Below are positions 8,084-16,050 of a stretch of DNA of 64,000 bases, piece after piece. Made by a program: the position numbers and the translations under genes. The notes beneath the pieces are model-generated. The model did no database searches. It saw only the letters and a list, made by a program, of their open reading frames with translations, and was not told where the DNA came from. Source of the DNA: Bacillus cereus group sp. RP43 (GTDB taxonomy: Bacteria > Bacillota > Bacilli > Bacillales > Bacillaceae_G). The stretch's first letter is position 1; each line of letters starts with the position of its first letter. Where the stretch lies: assembly GCF_040459645.1 (NCBI RefSeq), contig NZ_JARVHQ010000001.1:3658001-3722000 (forward strand), given 5' to 3'.

Positions 8084-10021
8084 TTAAAGTACTTTTCCTT
8101 CTACCGGAAGTACTTTCTTCACTGCTTCTATCACTTTTTCATCTTCATTATCTGATAAGAATAATGATATAGCACCTTTATCTTCACTTGTACGAATTAA
8201 ACGTCCAATCCCTTGGCGAAGACGTAAAATCATATAAGGCACATCTACGTCCCAGAATGGATCATTCACATGTTTACGCTTCGCCTCAAACACAGGATCG
8301 TTTGGAGGGAATGGTAATGACCAAATAATAACATGTGATAATGATGAACCTGGAATGTCTAAACCTTCCCATAAATGAACGGCACAAAGTACAGTCTCTT
8401 CTTCATTTTGGAAACGAGAAACGAGCTGACTAATTTCTTGATCTCCTTCATATAGGAACGGAACTGACATTTGCTCTTTACTTACATATTCTTTAAACGC
8501 TGCAAGTTCTTGCGTTGTACGGAATAATACGAGTGTACGTCCATTTGTTTTTTGTATATTTTCAAGTGTATATTGACACTTTCTTTCCCATTCATTTTCT
8601 TTCGTATACGGAAGTAAGTTTACTGTCATTTGCTCTTCATAATCAAACGGCGAAGCAACTGAGAATGATAAGTAATCTTTTACCCCTAGACTATTCGCAG
8701 TAAATGCGAACGAATCATTGTCAGATAATGTCGCAGAAGAGAAAATATACGGAATCTTCTTCGAGAATACTTTTTCTTGTAACACTTCTTCAACTGCACG
8801 CGGCATAATAACTAACGTGAAGGTACCATCACCTTCTTCACCCCACGTAATTACATTTTTCTCGTGCATGAAAAGACGAAGTGAATGCTCTAACACATCT
8901 AAATGCTCATCAACGATATTTAAATCGTATGTGTTTACTGTATGCATTTCGCTTTCAAATACTAATGCGTCACCAACTTCACCGATTTTTGCGTAAAGTC
9001 TATTCGCTTCAGCAGTTACCTTTTCTGTTACAGTAATTTCTAAACGATCAGAACCTTCAATTTCCTTTTTATTCTCTTGTAGTACCTCAAAGAATCGTTC
9101 AGTTTGCCAAATTGTTTCTTCTACTAAATGTGCAAACTCTTCACGAATATCGTTTTGTAACAATCTCGTTAAAAGTTGTTCCATCATCGTTTGCTTTAAA
9201 CGATATGTTAAAGCCTTTTGCGCTGCATACTCTACAAGATGCCCTTCATCAAATACAACACAGCTACTTTCAGGTAACAATGGAATTTGCCCTTCACGTT
9301 TACGTGCATCATATGTCCAAATATGATCCATATAGAAGTCTTGAGAACAAATAATTAAATCTGCAGCTTTACGATAATGTTCACGAGAAAGTGTTTGACC
9401 ACAACGATGACGAGAATCACAAGTGAAGCAATCTTGGAAGTAATCCCAATTTACCTTTGACCATTCCTCGTCATTTAACAGTGGAAATTCTTTTCGATCA
9501 CCATAGTGAGTAAAGTTCTGCATCGTACCATGATCGAATACGAACTGAGGTAATTCGTAATATACATCTTCAATTACTTCTGGAGCTCGTCCACTCATAA
9601 CATCTTCAAGTTTACGTAAACATAAATAATTATCCATTGATTTCGCAAGTCTAACATCAACAGATAGCCCTAAAGCTTCAGATAACTTAGCAATGTCTCC
9701 TTCTTCTTTCACAAGCTGCTCAATTAACGTTTCATCTGCACAAGCGATAATAGCTGGCTTCCCTGTATAACGTGCATAACAAATTGCATATAGAAGATAT
9801 ACAATTGTTTTCCCTGTTCCTACACCTGCTTCTGCAAACATAACTTTCTTCTCTTGGAAAGCGCGCTCTAACTGAAACGCCATAAAAATCTGTTCATCAC
9901 GCTCTTCAAAGCCTTTTTCCGGAAGGATGTCGTAAAACACATCTCCAATCCACTCATTCAACTTATCATAAAAATTATCTTGTTTTCCTACTTCAAATGG
10001 TAACCTATTCTCAGTAAACAT
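8084..10021 (-). CDS. ypvA: ATP-dependent DNA helicase, Rad3/XPD (DinG-like) family
   Basis: 645 residues from the ATG at 10021, which has TTGGAGG 7 nt upstream; the 15-residue longer frame lacks a site. Walker A GVGTGKT is near residue 70 and a DEAH-type box appears as FDEGH. A four-cysteine set (YLCLRK, then DCFTCDSRHRC) matches the 4Fe-4S domain of XPD-type 5'-3' helicases. C-terminal motifs V/VI are seen as EGLDIPG and RQGIGRLIR. It lacks the exonuclease domain found in DinG at 24718. Probably acts in repair of unusual DNA structures; the role is inferred from family. Confidence 0.9.
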   Translation of the reverse strand: MFTENRLPFEVGKQDNFYDKLNEWIGDVFYDILPEKGFEERDEQIFMAFQLERAFQEKKVMFAEAGVGTGKTIVYLLYAICYARYTGKPAIIACADETLIEQLVKEEGDIAKLSEALGLSVDVRLAKSMDNYLCLRKLEDVMSGRAPEVIEDVYYELPQFVFDHGTMQNFTHYGDRKEFPLLNDEEWSKVNWDYFQDCFTCDSRHRCGQTLSREHYRKAADLIICSQDFYMDHIWTYDARKREGQIPLLPESSCVVFDEGHLVEYAAQKALTYRLKQTMMEQLLTRLLQNDIREEFAHLVEETIWQTERFFEVLQENKKEIEGSDRLEITVTEKVTAEANRLYAKIGEVGDALVFESEMHTVNTYDLNIVDEHLDVLEHSLRLFMHEKNVITWGEEGDGTFTLVIMPRAVEEVLQEKVFSKKIPYIFSSATLSDNDSFAFTANSLGVKDYLSFSVASPFDYEEQMTVNLLPYTKENEWERKCQYTLENIQKTNGRTLVLFRTTQELAAFKEYVSKEQMSVPFLYEGDQEISQLVSRFQNEEETVLCAVHLWEGLDIPGSSLSHVIIWSLPFPPNDPVFEAKRKHVNDPFWDVDVPYMILRLRQGIGRLIRTSEDKGAISLFLSDNEDEKVIEAVKKVLPVEGKVL

Positions 10022-10122
10022 CCTTAGCCTCCAACCAAACAGTTTTTCTATAAAAAGATATAGCAACTGCTACTCACATGTATGCAGTTGCTTTCCCCTG
10101 TTGCCATACATAGAAATACACG

Positions 10123-10160
10123 AAAAAAAATTTTCCTTTCGAAAAAGGAAAATTTTTTTC
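10123..10160 (-). terminator. Terminator after the 60-residue gene
   Basis: AAAATTTTCCTTT/AAAGGAAAATTTT stem with a short loop, ending in TTTTTTTT on the minus strand. A second hairpin at 10062-10094 (AGCAACTGC/GCAGTTGCT) without a T-run lies in the helicase leader. Confidence 0.7.
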
Positions 10161-10342
10161 TATATTAATGACTTTAAATAACGTTTATCAATCGCTGTTT
10201 CATGTGAAAGAGCTGACAAATATTCTTCCTGCGCTTTTTGTATTTCATCTACAATCGCACCTTGACTATCCACTTCTTTTCCGAGCTCATCATACGTACG
10301 GTGAATAGCTTTTTGAATCATTGATAATTGGAAACTATCCAT
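10160..10342 (-). CDS. Small protein of unknown function (60 residues)
   Basis: ATG at 10342 with AAAGGAGGAAGTGAT immediately upstream, one of the strongest ribosome sites here. The predicted product (MDSFQLSMIQKAIHRTYDEL...) is soluble, charged and mostly helical, with no cysteines or signal peptide. The longer 120-residue frame on this strand overlaps the methyltransferase gene and is rejected. It sits 61 nt downstream of the methyltransferase stop and before a terminator, so it is probably co-transcribed with it. I do not recognise a family. Confidence 0.75.
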   Translation of the reverse strand: MDSFQLSMIQKAIHRTYDELGKEVDSQGAIVDEIQKAQEEYLSALSHETAIDKRYLKSLI

Positions 10343-10403
10343 ATCACTTCCTCCTTTACGCATTACATAATAGCCAGTATATGCGCGCTGGAGGAGTTTT
10401 ATA

Positions 10404-11543
10404 CTACGAATTACGCGGTGGACGTTTTCCGAAGTATTGATAGTAATCTGTACGGATAAATCCGTTAAAGAGTTTACGCTTTTTCGATGCATCTTTTCCG
10501 TAACACTTCTCAAATGCTTCATAACTTGTTAATAAATACATTGACCACGTATCTAATGGGCGGAATACCTCTCCCATTTCTTTATATAATTTTTCAACAA
10601 GCGCTCTTTCACTTAAACGTTCTCCGTATGGAGGATTCGTTACAACATAGCCATATTCCTCTTTTGTCGTGAAATCTTTTACTTGCATTTGTTTAAATGA
10701 TATAAGATCCCCTAATCCAACTTCTTCTGCGTTATCTTGGGCAACTCTTATCATACGGTGATCGATATCTGATCCAATGATTTGCAATGGTTGATTATAA
10801 TTTGCTAAATCTTCAGCTTCTTGACGAGCTTCACGCCAATTTTGTTTACCAACCCAGCCCCATTCATCCGATGCAAAGCCTCGGTTAAATCCTGGTGCGA
10901 TATTTTGTCCAATTAATGCAGCTTCAATTGGAATCGTACCAGATCCACAGAAAGGATCAACGAAAGGACGATCCGGCTTCCAGTTTGTTAACTTAATTAA
11001 AGACGCAGCTAATGTTTCTTTTAAAGGCGCTTCACCTTGCTCAAGACGGTATCCACGTTTATGGAGACCTACACCACTCGCATCGATTGTTAACGTTGCA
11101 ATATCCTTGAGCATTGCAATTTCAATACGGAATAACGGACCATCTTCTTCAAACCAAGTTGTGCGTCTATACGTTGTTTTTAATTTCTCAACAACAGCCT
11201 TTTTAACAATACGTTGGCAGTCTGAAACGCTAAATAATGTTGATTTCAAAGATTTCCCAATAACAGGGAATTCACCGTTCTCTGGAATATAATCTCCCCA
11301 GTTTAACGCTTTTGTTTTTTCAAATAACTCATCGAATGTTGTTGCTTTAAATTCGCCGACTTTAATTTTCACACGGTCTGCAGTACGTAACCATAAATTC
11401 GTACGACAGATCGCTTTTTCATCCGCTTCAAACGTTACCTTTCCGTTTTCCACTTCACATTCATAACCAAGATCGCGAACTTCTCGGGCAACTAACGCTT
11501 CAATACCCATTGCCGCTGTTGCAATTAAAGTAACTTTTCCCAT
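10404..11543 (-). CDS. ypsC: THUMP-domain class I rRNA (guanine-N2)-methyltransferase
   Basis: 379 residues. An N-terminal THUMP RNA-binding region is followed by a Rossmann methyltransferase with VDPFCGSGTIPIEAAL (SAM loop) and VTNPPYGER near residue 302, the NPPY motif of N2-guanine methylases. It resembles B. subtilis YpsC and the N-terminal half of E. coli RlmL, which modify 23S rRNA. The second ATG (11543) is preferred because AAGAGGTG is 7 nt before it; the first ATG at 11549 abuts that site. Located beside rnpB and gpsB as in B. subtilis. Confidence 0.9.
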   Translation of the reverse strand: MGKVTLIATAAMGIEALVAREVRDLGYECEVENGKVTFEADEKAICRTNLWLRTADRVKIKVGEFKATTFDELFEKTKALNWGDYIPENGEFPVIGKSLKSTLFSVSDCQRIVKKAVVEKLKTTYRRTTWFEEDGPLFRIEIAMLKDIATLTIDASGVGLHKRGYRLEQGEAPLKETLAASLIKLTNWKPDRPFVDPFCGSGTIPIEAALIGQNIAPGFNRGFASDEWGWVGKQNWREARQEAEDLANYNQPLQIIGSDIDHRMIRVAQDNAEEVGLGDLISFKQMQVKDFTTKEEYGYVVTNPPYGERLSERALVEKLYKEMGEVFRPLDTWSMYLLTSYEAFEKCYGKDASKKRKLFNGFIRTDYYQYFGKRPPRNS

Positions 11544-11663
11544 TTGCATTCACCTCTTATGTATAATCAAACAATAATTAATAACATGTTGTCCTATTAA
11601 TTATCACATATTATGAAGAATATTCTCACTTACCATTTTAACTCACAACTTATAACTTCATAC

Positions 11664-11697
11664 AAATAAAAAGCCCTCCTCTAACAAAGGAGAGCTG
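11664..11697 (-). terminator. rnpB terminator
   Basis: AGCTCTCCT/AGGAGGGCT stem (one G-U pair) followed by TTTTTATTT on the minus strand, about 15 nt after the mature RNA's 3' end. Confidence 0.8.
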
Positions 11698-11710
11698 AGT
11701 TATTTCATAG

Positions 11711-12123
11711 TTGGTTCATAACGTTCTGTAAGCCATGTTCTGTTCCTTTGTACTGCAAACGGCCCACGCCTCGTACTCCGGTGGTAATCATCTATCTACA
11801 GGTTACGAAAACCTGTCCTTTTCCGTCGTTCATTTCCTTGGAAAAGATTCCCCTACCATTATTTGGGTTTCTCGCTCGTGGGGTTTACCTCGTTCCACTC
11901 CTATCATTTCTTCAAGGACTTCGTCACTGTGGCACTTTAAAGGTAGTCAAACCATATCCGAAAGGACTTAGGTTTTTTCCCTGCCGTTAAACCAGCTTTG
12001 CAGCCAGAATACCCTAGCTTATGACTTGGCTAGGCACGAACACTACAGCCATCTCAGGCCGTGCGAGCATGGACTTTCCTCTACAACGTTGGCGTTGCAG
12101 CGATTACCCAAACGTTATGACAA
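11711..12123 (-). ncRNA. rnpB: RNase P RNA, Bacillus (type B)
   Basis: The minus strand carries the diagnostic conserved block GAGGAAAGTCCATGCTCGC near the 5' end. Later come AGGGGAATC-type and CCACGAGCGAGAAACCC segments and a 3' end (ACGTTATGAACC) pairing with the 5' GTCATAACGTTTGGG strand. Total length of about 410 nt matches the roughly 400-nt type B RNA. It is the catalytic subunit of the ribozyme that trims tRNA 5' leaders. The exact ends are uncertain by a few bases. Two plus-strand open frames over this region are spurious. Confidence 0.97.
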
Positions 12124-12202
12124 ACATTAGTATAGTGGAAACAAAAAGATTTTGCAATGTTTTTTTCTATGTAAAATACTTTAACCTTTTTGTTACCTTA
12201 AT

Positions 12203-12538
12203 TTATTCGTATAACTTACTTCCAAATACAGCTTTTTCTAAATTAGATAGACGTTTTAAAATATCTGTATTCGTATTGTTATACACTGGTTGTGCAACTG
12301 GTGTTTGTACCGGTTGTTGCGGAACTTGTGTTGCCGCTACTTTCTGCTCTTCTAATTCACGTTTCAAACGAACGTTTTGTTGTTTTAATTGATCAAATTC
12401 CTTATGAAAAGCTTCATAATCTTTAATAATCATATCAAGAAACTTATCTACTTCTTCTTGTTGATAACCTCTCATACCTGTTTTAAATTCTTTTTCTAAA
12501 ATATCTTTCGCTGTTAATTTAATTTTATCCGAAATCAT
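12203..12538 (-). CDS. gpsB: Cell division adaptor GpsB
   Basis: 111 residues. The N-terminal DivIVA-like coiled-coil domain is recognised by [18 protein letters not shown] and [17 protein letters not shown]; a Q/V/P-rich linker and a short C-terminal helix follow. GpsB shuttles the class A PBP (PonA) between side wall and septum; ponA lies 5.3 kb away in this window. The ATG at 12538 follows GAGGTGAAGAAA, and the in-frame GTG inside that site is rejected. Confidence 0.95.
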   Translation of the reverse strand: MISDKIKLTAKDILEKEFKTGMRGYQQEEVDKFLDMIIKDYEAFHKEFDQLKQQNVRLKRELEEQKVAATQVPQQPVQTPVAQPVYNNTNTDILKRLSNLEKAVFGSKLYE

Positions 12539-12635
12539 TTTCTTCACCTCAAATTTTTGCCAAAGCTTTCATTAACTAAATTTTTTCAGAAACAATGCCT
12601 TTTGTCAATCAAATATACGAGTACTATATTACATA

Positions 12636-13190
12636 TTACTCTGCATTATTCCACTGTTCCTCTTCCATTATATCTTGTAAATCAGAAAAAAGAATGAAAT
12701 AACTGTGATAATTTTCTATTTCTCCTTTTTTCTTAGCTGCTTCTACAATATATTTAGGGCTCCCAGGCTTTTCTTCATCATATACAGCTAAAAGTGCATC
12801 GCTTTTTTCAATAAAAAATTGATTCTTTAATTTAAATTGCTCTGGGCTTTCGTACTTCCGTTTCGTAATACTATCAATGTGATCTGCTTGCGAAAGAATA
12901 AATTCGTAATATTCACGATTATCTTCCTTCCAATTTTCTTCTTGTTCTAAAAAAGGAGTAAATACTGCTAATTTTAAATCTGGATATTCTACTTGAATCT
13001 CAAAAACAACTTCAGCAGCCCATAACTCGACTCCTAATTGACCACTTATAATAACCCATTCCAAACCTTCTTCTACAAAAGCAGTTAATTTGCGATGCAA
13101 CGCCTTTTTTATAAAATCTACTCCTGGATGATCATTTTTAAATATTCCAAGTTCAAATGGCTTATATCCTGTTACAGCAACAACTTTCAT
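12636..13190 (-). CDS. ypsA: YpsA, SLOG-superfamily protein (DUF1273)
   Basis: 184 residues, starting [17 protein letters not shown], with the SLOG-type nucleotide-binding fold signature [16 protein letters not shown] and a second motif [16 protein letters not shown]. subtilis YpsA influences cell division and oxidative-stress resistance and always neighbours gpsB. The ligand is not known from the sequence. Confidence 0.92.
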   Translation of the reverse strand: MKVVAVTGYKPFELGIFKNDHPGVDFIKKALHRKLTAFVEEGLEWVIISGQLGVELWAAEVVFEIQVEYPDLKLAVFTPFLEQEENWKEDNREYYEFILSQADHIDSITKRKYESPEQFKLKNQFFIEKSDALLAVYDEEKPGSPKYIVEAAKKKGEIENYHSYFILFSDLQDIMEEEQWNNAE

Positions 13191-13206
13191 ATCAACACTC
13201 CAATTA

Positions 13207-13237
13207 CAAAAAAAGAACTAGCATTTTGCTAGTTCTA
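13207..13237 (-). terminator. cotD terminator
   Basis: AGAACTAGC ATTTT GCTAGTTCT hairpin followed by TTTTTTTG on the minus strand, 10 nt after the cotD stop. Confidence 0.8.
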
Positions 13238-13246
13238 ACATATCAT

Positions 13247-13696
13247 TTACTTTTTAAACATTCCACCAACGTTTGGTCCGATATTTGGTCCAAATGGTGA
13301 TACATTCGGTCCTGGTCCAAATGGTGACACGTTCGGTCCTGGTCCAAATGGTGACACGTTCGGTCCTGGTCCAAATGGTGATATTTGATGCCCATGGTGA
13401 TGATGGCCATGACCACATGGTCCACATCCGCCGCCAAATCCACCACCAAATCCACCAACAGATCCTGGATCACCAGGGTCTACAACATTTACGTTCGAGT
13501 TTGTTTGTGGGAAGAAGTTTTGATTTTTAATTTGTTGATGATGAACATGCGTTGTATGAGTTGGAAAAATGTGTGGTACCACCGTTGTTGAAAAAGAATG
13601 TGTTACGCATTGTTTCGTTGGATGAATGACAGGAGCTGTCGTACAAATAGGTCCTACAGGCTTATGCCCTCCAAAGCAAGGATGACAATGATGCAT
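13247..13696 (-). CDS. cotD: Spore coat protein CotD
   Basis: 149 residues, rich in His, Cys, Pro and Gly, opening MHHCHPCFGGHKPVGPICTT as CotD proteins do. The middle holds GGFGGGFGGGCGPCGHGHHHHGH. The C-terminal part is three exact nine-residue repeats (SPFGPGPNV) plus a degenerate fourth, encoded by 27-bp DNA repeats. CotD is an inner coat protein made in the mother cell late in sporulation. A sigma-K-like -10 box lies upstream at 13740-13748. Confidence 0.92.
   Translation of the reverse strand: MHHCHPCFGGHKPVGPICTTAPVIHPTKQCVTHSFSTTVVPHIFPTHTTHVHHQQIKNQNFFPQTNSNVNVVDPGDPGSVGGFGGGFGGGCGPCGHGHHHHGHQISPFGPGPNVSPFGPGPNVSPFGPGPNVSPFGPNIGPNVGGMFKK
13290..13389 (-). repeat. 27-bp tandem repeats inside cotD
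   Basis: Three consecutive 27-bp units begin at 13290, 13317 and 13344 (unit opening CCAAATGGTGA and closing CGGTCCTGGT), with a partial fourth at 13371. Copies differ by one or two bases. They encode the SPFGPGPNV repeats and are a likely site of length variation among strains. Confidence 0.9.
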
Positions 13697-13739
13697 AGTT
13701 TTTTCTCTCCTCTCTCATTAAAAAAATCTGACTACACTT

Positions 13740-13748
13740 TACAATATG
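13740..13748 (-). promoter_or_regulatory. Candidate sigma-K -10 element of cotD
   Basis: The minus strand reads CATATTGTA, matching the sigma-K -10 consensus CATAnnnTA, 44 nt upstream of the cotD ATG. A convincing AC-type -35 at the right spacing is not obvious. B. subtilis cotD is sigma-K dependent, which makes the call plausible but unproven. Confidence 0.4.
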
Positions 13749-13852
13749 AGCGAGGGGGTAAAGCCGCTTGTTATATATACCCATTTATTTCATGGAAATT
13801 TGTCTAGTATCCAATTTCATACGTAATACCTATTATAGACAACCCCCTACTA

Positions 13853-14443
13853 TTATTTACCAAAAAAGCCCCCGACTTGCTTAACAATCCCTGTTACTTG
13901 ATTCATCGCGTTCATCATTTGTCCAGCTGTGTTCATCATTTTATTTACATCGTAGTTACCATCTGATGATTTAAATTGTGAAACAAAACTAGAAAACTGA
14001 CTTGGTTGCTGTTGCTGTTGCTTTTGTTTATTCATCGTTGGATATGGTTGTTTTGGTGGATAAAACATAGCTTGTTGATTTACATATTGAGCTGGTGACA
14101 TGTAGTTTTGTGAATTCATATACGCTTGCTGTGGTTGATTCGTATACATTTGCTGCGGCTGACTCATATGCGGTTGTTGTGGTTGATTCATATGTGGTTG
14201 TTGCGACTGATCCATGTGCGGTTGCTGTGGTTGATTCGTATACATTTGTTGCGACTGATTCGTATACGCTTGTTGCGGTTGATTCCCAAACGACACTTCA
14301 AATGGTTGATAATAATTTTGGTTTCCATAATGAGGCTCGAAAGGATACATATTATATCGTAAATATGTATCCTCATTATATTGGTACATATTTTGCTGTG
14401 CATATGGATTTGCTTGCTGATATACATTAGGTTGTTGAAACAT
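13853..14443 (-). CDS. yppG: YppG-like spore/coat-type protein
   Basis: 196 residues from the ATG at 14443, which follows GAAGGAGGAGAGA. The N-terminal two thirds are low-complexity Q/N/Y/P sequence with a near-perfect eight-residue repeat (NQPQQMYT / NQPQQPHM variants, roughly residues 55-115). The C-terminus (SSDGNYDVNKMMNTAGQMMN ... KQVGGFF) is the conserved YppG-like domain. B. subtilis YppG lies in the same cluster; its function is unknown, though the composition recalls spore coat proteins. Divergent from yppF. Confidence 0.82.
   Translation of the reverse strand: MFQQPNVYQQANPYAQQNMYQYNEDTYLRYNMYPFEPHYGNQNYYQPFEVSFGNQPQQAYTNQSQQMYTNQPQQPHMDQSQQPHMNQPQQPHMSQPQQMYTNQPQQAYMNSQNYMSPAQYVNQQAMFYPPKQPYPTMNKQKQQQQQPSQFSSFVSQFKSSDGNYDVNKMMNTAGQMMNAMNQVTGIVKQVGGFFGK
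14123..14288 (-). repeat. 24-bp imperfect tandem repeats in yppG
   Basis: About seven 24-bp units based on TTGCTGTGGTTGATTCGTAT and variants encode the Q-rich octapeptides of the YppG-like protein. Units alternate between two types (MYT/AYT and PHM). Confidence 0.85.
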
Positions 14444-14620
14444 GCATTCTCTCCTCCTTCGCATAAGTTTCTACATATAGAATATGTACCTATAAAATAA
14501 AATGTGTGACGGAGTACCTGTCTTTTTTTGTCGGAAGTTTAAATTTTTAAAAAAATTAGAAAGTAAACCCTTCCATGCTATGATAATAAGGAAGAAGATT
14601 CTCATGGGGGAGGAATCAAC

Positions 14621-14812
14621 ATGGTATTAGGGGATTTAAAACAAGCGTTTTCTCAAAAAAAGGGGTATTACACAGAAAATTTGAATGAACTGTTAGACTT
14701 TGCGAGACATTGTTATCTCGAAGGAAAAATATGCATATCAGATTACCGAACATTAATACGTGAATTAGAAATAAACGGTGCAACAAAACCTACAACAGTG
14801 ACAGAAGCATAA
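14621..14812 (+). CDS. yppF: YppF family small protein
   Basis: 63 residues (MVLGDLKQAFSQKKGYYTEN...), matching the short YppF-like family in length and in the LLDFARHCYLEGKICISDYR core. The ATG follows GGGGGAGGAATCAAC. No signal peptide or membrane helix is seen. Divergent from yppG and convergent with yppE, as in B. subtilis. Function unknown. Confidence 0.85.
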   Translation: MVLGDLKQAFSQKKGYYTENLNELLDFARHCYLEGKICISDYRTLIRELEINGATKPTTVTEA

Positions 14813-14840
14813 AAAAAACAAGAGGGTTTTCCCTCTTGTT
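14812..14840 (-). terminator. Terminator of yppD-yppE (may also serve yppF)
   Basis: AACAAGAGGG/CCCTCTTGTT stem with a TTTT loop. The minus-strand side is followed by TTTTTTTTAT, so it primarily ends the yppD-yppE transcript. The yppE stop lies at its edge. Confidence 0.8.
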
Positions 14841-15183
14841 ACTTACATTGATCTACGATATTTTGCAAAGTATACGAAATAGCTTGATAAGTTTCAAAGA
14901 AACGTTTACCTTTTCCCTTATTAACAAAACATTGTAGCACATTAGTTTGTAAATTATCATACACTTGATCAATTTGTTGTACATGTATATACTTAGGTCG
15001 TTCTTCCTTTATCCACCTATAAGCTAATTCTTTCCACACCTCTAACTCCGCATCTACAATATCAACAAATGGCTTCATATCCTTATAAAAATCATATTCA
15101 GCCATTTCTCTTTTTTTCACATTCGCTTCATCATTATACTGCATTAACTTCTCCGAGGACTGGATTAATGCTTCATATCCCAT
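14839..15183 (-). CDS. yppE: YppE four-helix protein
   Basis: 114 residues, all-helical in appearance (MGYEALIQSSEKLMQYNDEA ...), the length and pattern of the DUF1798/YppE family. AAGGTGGG lies before the ATG. It is 15 nt downstream of yppD, so the two form an operon. Function unknown. Confidence 0.85.
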   Translation of the reverse strand: MGYEALIQSSEKLMQYNDEANVKKREMAEYDFYKDMKPFVDIVDAELEVWKELAYRWIKEERPKYIHVQQIDQVYDNLQTNVLQCFVNKGKGKRFFETYQAISYTLQNIVDQCK

Positions 15184-15198
15184 TTTGTTCCCACCTTA

Positions 15199-15441
15199 TT
15201 ATGCACTCACTACGACGTTTTGAAATGTCTTTACCCAGCTCCCTTTTTCTTCGTGATGCACTAATTTATTTTCCATATGCTCTATATGCATTTCTGTTAT
15301 TTCTATCTTATTGCATATTTTTTCACCTTTATCCTTCAATGCATGATTCATTCTAATCCCAATATTCATTTCCAGCAAATCGAGAGAACTTAACATTTGA
15401 TCCATTTTTTTCATAACATCTTCCTTCTGAACCATCGCCAT
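15199..15441 (-). CDS. yppD: YppD-like small protein
   Basis: 80 residues, helical, with KMDQMLSSLDLLEMNIGIRM and a C-terminal KGSWVKTFQNVVVSA. The assignment rests on position (recU-yppC-yppD-yppE-yppF-yppG order) and size more than on a recognised motif. AAGGGGG lies about 10 nt before the ATG. Function unknown. Confidence 0.75.
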   Translation of the reverse strand: MAMVQKEDVMKKMDQMLSSLDLLEMNIGIRMNHALKDKGEKICNKIEITEMHIEHMENKLVHHEEKGSWVKTFQNVVVSA

Positions 15442-15601
15442 ATTTAAAACGCCCCCTTCTTTGCCTTTCCTTTGTCATGTAATTTCGCCGATTGATTGAT
15501 TACTCCTTCTCACATGACAAAACTAGTTGATATTCGTCAAAGAAATCATTTAGTATGCCATTTTTAGAAATGGTAACAATACAAAAAGGAGGTGTATTAC
15601 G

Positions 15602-15706
15602 ATGTCAAAAAATAAAAACGAAAAAAAGAAAAAGCAAAACAAACAACAAAACAAACCTGAGACTGGTAATCCAAAGCTTGACGGTCCAAATTTCCCCGCT
15701 ACATAA
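15602..15706 (+). CDS. sspM: Small acid-soluble spore protein M-type
   Basis: A 34-residue ORF with AAGGAGG 10 nt upstream of its ATG. It is Lys/Asn/Gln rich and ends NPKLDGPNFPAT, similar to the B. subtilis SspM end (KLGGPNRPST). SspM is a minor forespore SASP. The gene sits in the yppC-yppG cluster as in B. subtilis. Its stop codon (TAA, 15704-15706) lies inside the ATAAA that borders a bcr1 element, so the repeat begins at the stop. Confidence 0.85.
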   Translation: MSKNKNEKKKKQNKQQNKPETGNPKLDGPNFPAT

Positions 15707-15860
15707 AGTGAAACTTTAATCAGTGAGGGTTTTGTTCATCCCCACTGATTATTAGCCTTCACCAATCGGGCGTTTACGGGCAGCAGGGCTTCCACCTACC
15801 TTCTTTGCTCCAGCCGAATTTTGAGGTGGGAGTTTTACCACCCTGAAATAGCAGGATAAA
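15703..15860 (+). repeat. Full-length bcr1-like repeat
   Basis: Begins ATAAAGTGAAACTTTAATCA and ends AGCAGGATAAA, giving 158 bp bounded by ATAAA direct repeats (15703-15707 and 15856-15860). Internal complementary pieces (CAGTGAGGG...CCCCACTGATTATTAG; CCACCT...AGGTGG) would fold into an extended hairpin. Size and target duplication agree with bcr1, a non-autonomous mobile repeat confined to the B. cereus group. The left duplication overlaps the sspM stop codon. Confidence 0.85.
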
Positions 15861-16011
15861 ATGACCCTTTAACCAAAGCTGCTTTTACAAATAGCTAATT
15901 TCCAGTCTAACCTTCCCTATTTGCTTTCGATAAGTGCTGAGGTTAAAGTCGTACTGCCGGCAAATAGCGAAGTAAAAAGTAATTTGTTGAAGAACATATT
16001 ACTTTTAATCA
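15861..16011. other. Structured intergenic segment between bcr1 and yppC, no gene
   Basis: No ORF with a ribosome site is visible. The segment has several inverted repeats: CTATTTGC (15917-15924) with GCAAATAG (15960-15967), and AAGTAAT/ATTACTT around 15977-16004. It could be the tail of a composite repeat or a structured RNA ending at the terminator that follows. Confidence 0.4.
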
Positions 16012-16048
16012 AGAAGCCCCGCCTTCATGTAGGAAGGCGGGACTTTTT
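16012..16048. terminator. Strong hairpin terminator beside yppC
   Basis: AGCCCCGCCTTC and GAAGGCGGGACT form an 11-bp GC-rich stem. On the plus strand it is followed by TTTTTGATTA; on the minus strand the T-run is interrupted (TTCTTGATT). It probably ends yppC and may also end a plus-strand transcript from the repeat region. Confidence 0.75.
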
Positions 16049-16050
16049 GA

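Noticed and set aside
11735..12392. Three plus-strand ORFs (78, 80 and 123 residues) over 11.7-12.4 kb
   Set aside because: They lie on the complement of RNase P RNA and gpsB; the conserved RNA explains the sequence and none has a ribosome site.
13290..13389. Short regularly spaced repeats suggesting a CRISPR array
   Set aside because: The units are contiguous with no spacers and encode an in-frame protein repeat.
13243..13530. Repetitive ORFs with HHLDQDR or VLVQMV units
   Set aside because: These are alternative frames of the cotD 27-bp repeats, not genes.
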